DNA of 25,801 nt. Source: Pleurotus ostreatus/Saccharomyces cerevisiae fusant (lineage: Eukaryota; Opisthokonta). Location: positions 1-25,801 of the forward strand of contig JAMQCK010000367.1 of assembly GCA_024196135.1 (NCBI GenBank), read 5' to 3'. Below the pieces are notes generated by a model, which was not told where the DNA came from, did not search any database, and saw only the letters and a list, made by a program, of their open reading frames with translations. Numbering within the stretch: position 1 is the first letter of the stretch; the number at the start of each line of letters is the position of its first letter. The position numbers and the translations under genes are program-made. Below are positions 20,352 to 25,801 of the stretch, one piece after another.

Positions 20352-20625
20352 GTAGCTCTCGGCGCGCGAAGCAGTAAGCGGGCGTGTATCGAAGCAGTAC
20401 GCGGGCGCGTACCAGTGCAGCAGTAAGCGGGCGTGTAGCAAAGCAGTAAGCGGGCGCGCAGCGAAGCAGTACACGGGCATGTAGCGCTGCAGTACGCGGG
20501 CGTGCAGCGAAGCAGTACGCGGGCGCGCAGCGAAGCAGTACACGGGCATGTAGCGAAGCAGTAAGCGGGCGTGCAGCGAAGCAGTAGGCGGGCGTGTAGC
20601 GAAGCAGTACGCGGGTGTGAATTCG
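20352..20625. repeat. 23-bp tandem repeat array, about 11 copies
   Basis: Core GAAGCAGTACGCGGGCGTG recurs with substitutions (GTAAGC, GTACAC, GTAGGC variants) and one or two length changes. It is the largest array of the window and has no counterpart in the parent beyond a possible seed near 10735-10750 (CACCCGCTCACTGCTCC). It is open in one minus-strand frame (to about 20669), but 23 bp is not a codon multiple, so coding is unlikely. Confidence 0.9.
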
Positions 20626-20641
20626 TCGTGTCTTGTCTGGG

Positions 20642-20706
20642 TTTCTGGTTGGGAGGGACTACGGAGCATAAAATAGTTGGGAGGGACTACGGAGTAAAAA
20701 TAGTTG
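20642..20706. repeat. Duplicated 27-28 bp unit in the 5' flank copy
   Basis: GTTGGGAGGGACTACGGAG followed by CATAAAATA or TAAAAATA stands twice in tandem, and a third GTTGGGGGG begins right after. The segment corresponds to the parent's CCCCGCCTATTTTATGCGCC region (about 10683-10702). Confidence 0.85.
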
Positions 20707-20870
20707 GGGGGAAGAGTTGGGATCGGGCGAGCGCCGGCGCGGGGGGCTATGGCGGCGAGAGGGAGGGGGGCGCTACGGCGACGAGAGCGAGAAGGCTGCT
20801 GGTGTCGACGATGGGGGTTCTGATCAAGCTGAGTATGAGATTGTGTCGGGACTCGGGGAGCTGATAGTCA

Positions 20871-21250
20871 CCGTCACGCTTGAGCCGTACAGTCACACAT
20901 CTGATGGACCCATAAGACTCCACAGGTCGACCGCGACCAAACCGCGACCATCTTGGGTTCAGGGTGGGCGTCGAGGACAACCGCGAGACCGCCACCGACT
21001 CACCACCTACCTACGTCGATGCGAACTTCATGCCGCAAGGCCCGACGTGCAATTCATGAGGGCTCTTCCCCTTGTCGGCCAGTCGGCTATTTCCCTCGCA
21101 GTCTCGGCGAACGAGGATCACATACTTGCATTGACAACGCGCACAATCGAGCGCAAGATGCAGGCTTCTCCATCTTCTGTGGGTTTTCATGCTGTGTTCT
21201 CATCCTCCTTCTCCGCTGGGTCGTTCTCACCCTCTATATGCATATCTCCC
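20871..21250. other. Unassigned sequence right of the pseudogene
   Basis: About 380 bp with normal complexity. A plus-strand frame near 20976-21050 reads ..TDSPPTYVDANFMPQG before a stop, and another at 21058-21165 reads on for 36 codons, but no family or spliced model could be supported. It could be a gene remnant. Confidence 0.3.
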
Positions 21251-21254
21251 TCGC

Positions 21255-21440
21255 TGCCCTCTTCCTCCCATCTTCTCCTTCCTCCCCCCATCTTCTCCTT
21301 CCTCCCATCTTCTCCTTCCTCCTATCTTCTCCTTCCTCCCATCTTCTCCCTCACCCCATTGTAACCCTCCTTTGATTCCCCACACCACATCACTACGTTC
21401 CCCACACCACTACGTTCCCCACACCACTACGTCCCCCACA
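21255..21440. repeat. Two pyrimidine-rich tandem repeats (17-18 bp units)
   Basis: TTCCTCCCATCTTCTCC-like units occur about five times (21255-21345). After about 30 bp, CACTACGTTCCCCACAC-like units occur three times (21378-21437). The two arrays have unrelated units. Confidence 0.85.
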
Positions 21441-21527
21441 CGTCCGCCTCCTCGTCTCCTTCCCACTAAAATCCCCCCCCCTGCACCCCTCCTATCCCCC
21501 GACGCAACTGCCCCAAAAATCCCCACT

Positions 21528-21658
21528 CGTCTGGATCCAACCGCCACATTTACCCGTCTGGATTCAATTGTCACAGTCACCCGTCTGGATCTAACTGCCA
21601 CATTGACCGGTCTGGATCCAACCGCCACCTTTACCCGTCTGGATCCAACTGCCACACC
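21528..21658. repeat. 27-bp tandem repeat, five copies
   Basis: The unit CCGTCTGGATCCAACTGCCA plus seven bases repeats five times with scattered changes. On the plus strand one open frame gives a nine-residue repeat (TRLDPTATF-like). The surrounding frame is otherwise low-complexity, so coding is doubtful. Confidence 0.85.
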
Positions 21659-21825
21659 TCCCCATCCCCTTCCACGTCTCTTCCTCTCCTACTCCCCTAC
21701 TTCCCGACCGTCTCACTCCTTTCAGCGCCCCTCTTCCCAGCCGCCTGACCCAGCTCGCCAAGCGCATCGAGCGTCGGGCCTGTCGTTCTCTGCGACGCAC
21801 GCCCGTCGTCTCCCCGGTGTGTACC

Positions 21826-22012
21826 CGCCGTCTGTGCGACACATACCCATCGTCTTCTGCGACGCACACACGCCTGTCGTCTTCTGCGACGCACACACGC
21901 CCGTCGTTCTCTGCGACGCACACACATCGTCTCTGCGACGCACACACATCGTCTCTGCGACACGCACCCGTCGTCCTCCACAACACATACACACGTCGTC
22001 CTCCACAATGCA
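21826..22012. repeat. Degenerate 21-25 bp tandem repeat
   Basis: CGTCGTCTTCTGCGACGCAC-like units occur about eight times with variable CACAC stretches between them, ending in two CGTCGTCCTCCACAA variants. Confidence 0.85.
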
Positions 22013-22015
22013 TCG

Positions 22016-22155
22016 CACCTTCTTACCAGGTTACGTCGCACCTTCTTACCAGCGCACCACTACACACCTTCTTACCAGCGCAGATCACACCTTCTTACCA
22101 GCACACCTTCTTACCAGCGCACATCGCGCCTTCTTACCAGCGCACATCGCGCCCC
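22016..22155. repeat. ACCTTCTTACCAGCGCA tandem repeat, seven copies
   Basis: The core CCTTCTTACCAG occurs seven times, spaced 12-25 bp apart, the right-hand copies in 25-bp register (CCTTCTTACCAGCGCACATC). It directly follows the previous array but its unit is unrelated. Confidence 0.9.
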
Positions 22156-22210
22156 CTTACTGCTACGTACTACTACACACCAACGTAATCTGGGCTCCTG
22201 AATGCTGTAT

Positions 22211-22410
22211 GGTTGGATCGCCATAGCGCGGTACGTAGTAGGTGGATCGCCATAGCGCGGTACGTAGTAGATGGATCGCCCGCGGTACATAGTAGGTGGA
22301 TCGCCATAGCGCGGTGCATGGATGGATCGCCATAGCGCGGTACGTAGTAGGTGGATCGCCATAGCGCGGTACGTAGTAGATGGATCGCCCGCGGTACATA
22401 GTAGGTGGAT
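22211..22410. repeat. Higher-order 29-bp repeat with palindromic-like core
   Basis: Units GGTGGATCGCCATAGCGCGG plus TACGTAGTA (29 bp) alternate with a 25-bp variant (GATGGATCGCCCGCGGTACA). The order long-long-short is itself repeated (22211-22294 and 22321-22403), so a roughly 110-bp block was duplicated after the 29-bp units had formed. Confidence 0.9.
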
Positions 22411-22454
22411 TACCACCGCAGTCGACGACGACCCGAGGGTCGCGCATGGCAGAC

Positions 22455-22625
22455 GAATCGCATCCCCCAATCCCCCCATCCCCTCTTCTTCCCCCACCCT
22501 GTTCTCCCACCCCCCTCATCCCCCATCCGCCCCCATCCCCTCGCCCCCAATCCCCCCATCCCCTCACCCTCCTCATCCCCAATCCCCCTCATCCCCCTCA
22601 TCCCCCCATCCCCCAATCCCCAATC
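22455..22625. repeat. C-rich simple sequence (CCCCCATCCCC type)
   Basis: Nearly pure C/T/A sequence on the plus strand with many CCCC runs. The minus strand carries runs of four or more guanines at short spacing and fits G-quadruplex rules. Confidence 0.85.
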
Positions 22626-22679
22626 CGCCGCATCCAGCGAGTCGAGGGGCGAGGGTCACGAGGATTTTCGCGAGTGTTG

Positions 22680-22900
22680 GCGGCGTCGAGGAGGGCGGAG
22701 GACTGAGGGGATGGGGAAGGGGGGTGGAGGGGAGGGGAGGTGAAGGGGGGGAAGGAGGGAGCGAAAGAGGGTGTGGAGGAAGGGAGGGTGAGAGGGGGAG
22801 GTGAAGGAGATGGTGTGAGCGGAGGGGTGTGGGTGTGGGGAGAGCGGAGGGGTAAGGGGGGGTTGAGGGGGTGAGGGGAGGAGAGGGTAGAGAGAATCGG
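22680..22900. repeat. G-rich purine tract with quadruplex-type runs
   Basis: The plus strand becomes almost pure purine. GGGG, GGGG, GGGGGG, GGGG and GGGG runs follow one another at 22707-22738 with 1-4 nt loops, a strong G-quadruplex pattern. The switch from pyrimidine-rich (left) to purine-rich (right) occurs at about 22640-22680. Confidence 0.85.
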
Positions 22901-22907
22901 GATGCTC

Positions 22908-22975
22908 GCCGACAACCCCCTGCTCGTCGGGTTTGATGCTAATTACACCCCGCTCGTCGGGTTTGATGATGATCA
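22908..22975 (+). repeat. Duplicated CTCGTCGGGTTTGATG unit
   Basis: Two copies of CCCNGCTCGTCGGGTTTGATG stand about 36 bp apart (around 22917 and 22947), separated by a short A/T-richer spacer. Confidence 0.8.
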
Positions 22976-23029
22976 GCGCGCTCCCCCTCTCCGACATCCC
23001 AACTCCCCATTGACACGCCTGCTGACAAT

Positions 23030-23720
23030 CACCCCACCACCCCCCTCCCCCCTCGCCCTCGGGGGATGTGGGGTGTGTGGGAGGGAGGTGGGAGAGGGTA
23101 AGGGTGAGTGGGAGGGGTAAGAGGAAGAGAGAAGGGTGAAAGGGGGGACGGGGGAGAGGGTTAAGGGGGTAGGACTAAGCAGATGGGTAGGATCAAGCAG
23201 ATAGGTACTGTAGGACCAAGCAGATGGGTAGGACCAAGCATGTGGGGAGGAAGGGTGAGGAAGGGGAGTGAATAGGAGTAGAGCGGGCGTCGGGCACGTA
23301 ACTTAGGTCTGCGAGGGGGGAAAGAGGGAGGGGGCGGGGGGAGGGTGAGGCGAGGGTAAGGCGAGGGAGCGGGGGAAGGATGACGGGAGGCGCGGGAGCG
23401 GGCGTCGGACACGTAGGTCGGCGAGGGTGGGAGGAGGAAGGATGACGGGAGGGGGCGAAAGGACCGCTGCGCGGTCCTTGATCTTGCGCCAAGGCGGCGG
23501 AAGTGGGTATATGCGTGGGCAGGGCTTAGTCGAGGGGAGGGGGAAAGAGGAAAAGGAGTAGAGGGAGGGTAAGGGGAGGGGGGAGCGGAGGTGAAGAAGA
23601 CGGGCGGACGGGATGGGACGGGCGGGAGAGGAGGAAGGATGGTATGAGGAGGAGGAAGGATGGCAAGGGGATGAAGGAGAAGGTGCAGGTGCGGATGAGC
23701 GAGGCGTGATGCGGTTGTTG
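23030..23720. repeat. Purine-rich low-complexity region with small repeats
   Basis: Mostly G/A on the plus strand after 23060. It contains four AAGCAGATGGGTAGGA-like units (23165-23245) and a dispersed pair of about 30 bp, CGGGCGTCGGGCACGTA (near 23286) and CGGGCGTCGGACACGTAGG (near 23401). Long minus-strand frames here give Pro/Ser/Leu-rich products typical of simple sequence. No gene is supported. Confidence 0.7.
23459..23479. other. Perfect 9-bp stem hairpin
   Basis: AAGGACCGC, a three-base loop TGC, and GCGGTCCTT form a perfect stem-loop within purine-rich low-complexity DNA, where such a symmetric GC stem stands out. It could be a chance palindrome, a repeat-expansion seed or a transcript structure. 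Confidence 0.6.
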
Positions 23721-24104
23721 AAAGAGAAGTACGGCTGACGAGTGTGGGTACACGACGAATGCTGGAAGCCAGGCGCTTGCGACTCGTCCGTGTGCCCGCT
23801 CGCTGGTCCGGTCCAAGTTGTCCACCGCACGCGCCCCGCCATCTAATCTAATCTGCGCCCGATCATTCGCCCGCCCAGACTGCGCCCGCGATCGAGCCGC
23901 GTGATCGAGCCGATCAGGCCTTCTCGTCCGCGCGCGGAGTCACCTCGCACACGTCTTGTTCCCAGCCGGCTCTGCTTGTCACTCTCAGACTGCTTGTTTG
24001 CCCGACGTTGGCTTGTGCGCGACGTCGATCGCTTGTCACGGCGCCGATTGCTTGTTAGCGGCAACAATTGCTTCTTTCCATCGTCGACACCCCGACTGCA
24101 CACC

Positions 24105-24300
24105 ATAATCATCGACCGCATCCAACCCGCTGCGCATCACATCGCACGTTCGACTACACCGAACACTCACCGACGCACCGAACACGCCTCGACGCACCGA
24201 CCGCACCCTACTGCACATCACATCGCACGTTCGACCACACCTCATCCGCCCCCGACTCACATCTCCACCGAACGCGCCCCGACCGCACACCACACGACTT
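24105..24300. repeat. Direct repeat of ACATCACATCGCACGTTCGAC with related short units
   Basis: CGCATCACATCGCACGTTCGAC (about 24130) recurs as CACATCACATCGCACGTTCGAC (about 24214), about 84 bp apart, and CGACGCACCGA-like pieces are scattered between and after them. This lies just upstream of a possible gene start at 24317 and may be its leader. Confidence 0.75.
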
Positions 24301-24316
24301 ATACAACACGAACACG

Positions 24317-25280
24317 ATGCCCGCGGAGACGCATACACCGTTCCGATTTCGTAAGTGTCGTCGTCGTTGGCTGTCTGGTTCCTATCGTCGTCGTCGTCGT
24401 TCGCTGTTTCTATCGTTGCCGTCGTCGTCGTTGTTCGCTGTTTCTACCCCCTCCAGTCTGCTACGATCGCCGGCGTCGCGAGCTAGCACCCGCGTCGCGG
24501 TCCAGCACCGGCGTCGTGGTCTGCCACCGTCGGTGTCGCCTCATAGCACGATCGGCGTAATCCATCCACCACCGCTCGTCTTCCCCCGTCCCATCCCCCC
24601 GCTTGTCCCCCCCCTCCCTCTCTTGCCCCCCACCTTGTCCCCCACCCCACGCCTCTTCCCCCCACCCTTCTCCACACCCCCCTTCCCCTCTTGTCCCCCT
24701 CTCTTGTCCCTCCCATACCCCCCTCCCCTCCCACCCCTCTTGTCCCCCTCCCTACCTTCTCCCAATACCCCTCCCTCCCTCTTGTCCCCCCCCCTATCCC
24801 CTCCCCACTCAATTGACGCGCAACTCACCCCAATATAAATTCATAAACGATCGAACCAACTAACCCCCCCCCCCCACCAGCCATCCACGCCCGCGCGGAC
24901 GAGGCGGACGACGCGAGCCAGGACAGGCGCATTATTGGCGTGAGTGAGGGTGTTTTTCTTTGTTTGTGTTCTTTCTTGGAACGGAGACGTCGTGGTTTTT
25001 GGGAAGGAGAGTTTTTTTGGAACTGGGCGTTGTGAAGAGGGGTGTTGTGCAGCGGACAGAGGGTGTGGAGGGCGTTGTGGAGGAGACGTCGTTGTTGGAG
25101 TGCGCGAGTTCTTCCCGCCTTGCTCTACCACGTTCTCCCCCTTGCTCTTACCGCGCTCTCCCGCCTTGCTCTACCGTGTTCTCCCCCCTCTTGTTCTTAC
25201 CGCGCTGCAGACGAATGCTGACTGGTTGCTTTTCATGTTGTTTCTCGTCCTCGTCGTTGTCTTCTCATACTTCCGTCATA
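24317..25280 (+). CDS. Possible small membrane protein gene, incomplete model
   Basis: Tentative. Three exons join with consistent phases: 24317-24350 (ATG to donor GTAAGT), 24881-24939 (acceptor CACCAG, donor GTGAGT) and from 25211 (acceptor CTGCAG). The product begins MPAETHTPFRF, continues PIHARADEADDASQDRRIIG, then TNADWLLFMLFLVLVVVFSY, a strong single membrane helix. Downstream at 25422-25445 another frame reads PPPAYDELGF, a PPxY-type motif typical of cytosolic tails recognised by WW-domain ubiquitin ligases, but no splice acceptor linking it was found. The 530-bp first intron would be unusually long here and consists of tandem and C-rich repeats. The gene is unidentified and may be inactive. 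Confidence 0.3.
24585..24815. repeat. C-rich simple sequence (CTTGTCCCCC type)
   Basis: CCTCTTGTCCCCC-like units occur about eight times with varying spacers, giving many C4-C7 runs; the minus strand is quadruplex-prone. It lies in the first intron of the tentative gene at 24317. A 14-C run follows at about 24863-24876. Confidence 0.8.
25118..25205. repeat. TTGCTCTACCGCGTTCTCCC tandem repeat, about four copies
   Basis: CCTTGCTCTACCACGTTCTCC, CCTTGCTCTTACCGCGCTCTCC and CCTTGCTCTACCGTGTTCTCC stand in tandem (about 25119-25187), with a decayed fourth copy next to the CTGCAG acceptor of the tentative gene. Confidence 0.85.
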
Positions 25281-25508
25281 TCTCCGTCGCCTGCTTCTTG
25301 TCTTTCCACGCTTCTTGTCTTCGTCTTCGTCGTTGTCTTTCCATACTTTCCCTTCCCTACCACCCGTCCCCTGCTCCCTTCCCTCTCCCCTTTACCCCCA
25401 CCCCACCCCTTCTCTGTGGGGCCGCCGCCGGCGTATGATGAACTCGGGTTTTCGACGACGACGACGGCCGCGCCTCTCACGACGACGACGGTCGCGCCCG
25501 CCTCCAAA

Positions 25509-25611
25509 CGCCCTGTCGCACCAACGACATCGCCCTGTCGCACCAACGACATCGCCCTGTCGCACCAACGACATCGCCCTGTCGCACCAACGACATCGCC
25601 CTGTCGCACCC
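25509..25611. repeat. 22-bp perfect tandem repeat, 4.7 copies
   Basis: The unit CGCCCTGTCGCACCAACGACAT is repeated exactly at 25509-25530, 25531-25552, 25553-25574 and 25575-25596, with a partial fifth copy. The four complete units are identical, so the array is very young or is kept uniform. There are no spacers, so it is not CRISPR-like. Confidence 0.97.
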
Positions 25612-25669
25612 AACTCATCTATGCTCGCACCGAACAACGACGTCAACAATGTCTTTGGCGACACTTGTG

Positions 25670-25801
25670 GCGCCTCTCCTTCTCCCTCTCCCTTTTACCC
25701 TCCCTTCCACCCCACCCCCTCCTCTCTCCCATCGCCCACCCCCCTCCCTTCCCCCTCAATCCCTTTCCTCCACCCCACCCCTTTCCCCTCACCTTCCACC
25801 C
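25670..25801. repeat. C/T-rich simple sequence at the window end
   Basis: The last 130 bp are almost entirely C and T with a few A, continuing out of the window. No gene was seen. Confidence 0.8.

Larger units (their letters stand above)
17690..20870 (-). pseudogene. Inverted degenerate copy of the F-box/WD40 gene
   Basis: Read on the minus strand, this stretch follows the parent 10600-12680 in order: 5' flank (20870-20640), F-box (about 20110-19940), first intron (about 19790-19675), WD40 part (19670-18050) and the start of the last exon (to about 17690). Matching pieces include SLRYGIVARSYPLTGKVVKGFL, VVWEQDLVVSAAEDG, CARAVLALARG and AVTALASNG. It is broken: a stop (TAG, 19967-19965) stands where the parent has CAG in FLCQFLG, the frame changes several times, and many internal tandem duplications are inserted. 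The C-terminal linker and UIM are absent. The first intron is present, so the copy is DNA-mediated, not retroposed. Substitutions in the WD part are often conservative, suggesting a functional period before decay. Confidence 0.85.

Noticed and set aside
17690..20870. Processed (retroposed) pseudogene
   Set aside because: The first intron and 5' flanking DNA of the parent are present in the copy.
21189..22226. 345-codon plus-strand open frame with nine-residue repeats
   Set aside because: Built from several unrelated tandem arrays and C-rich sequence; only the 27-bp array is a codon multiple, and no conserved domain is visible.
23303..23842. 179-codon minus-strand open frame
   Set aside because: Pro/Ser/Leu-rich translation of purine/pyrimidine simple sequence; composition explains the lack of stops.
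22211..25611. CRISPR-like arrays
   Set aside because: Repeats are head to tail without unique spacers, and the host is a eukaryote.

Overview
The window looks like nuclear DNA of an agaricomycete (basidiomycete) fungus. The genes are GC-rich and split by many 47-70 bp GT..AG introns, and the recognisable proteins are eukaryotic and fungal in type. The species cannot be named from the sequence. Gene models below were spliced by hand from frame continuity, splice sites and remembered family patterns; no database search was run.

Layout. 1-783 holds the 3' end of a phosphatidylethanolamine N-methyltransferase (CHO2). Convergent to it is a nine-exon ALKBH6-type dioxygenase (1070-2369, minus). Next come a degenerate HNH-like gene A (2770-4133, plus), a small hydrophilic protein (4313-4859, minus) divergent from the exosome cofactor MPP6 (5132-6004, plus), a four-helix membrane protein with a long polar tail (7761-9717, plus) and an F-box/WD40/UIM protein (10695-13772, plus). 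Two more HNH-like paralogues follow, B (14119-15537) and C (15931-17143). A and B share a near-identical ~0.8 kb block, so they are a recent segmental duplication. C is a more distant relative that still shows an H...N...H pattern; A and B have lost both histidines.

From about 17.7 kb the character changes. 17690-20870 carries an inverted, broken copy of the F-box/WD40 gene lying 5 kb from its parent. It keeps the first intron, so it arose by DNA duplication, but many of its segments have been stuttered into 2-11 direct tandem copies of different unit lengths (18, 23, 25, 27, 28, 60 bp). The same kind of local tandem duplication continues through unrelated sequence to the window end, mixed with long pyrimidine-rich and purine-rich tracts, G-quadruplex-type runs and small hairpins. 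One possible small membrane-protein gene (from 24317) may survive inside this region.

Functionally the left two thirds is an ordinary housekeeping neighbourhood (phospholipid methylation, alkylation/oxidative demethylation, RNA exosome, ubiquitin ligase adaptor). The HNH-like family and the stuttered region to its right are the accessory, fast-changing part, and the most interesting for follow-up.
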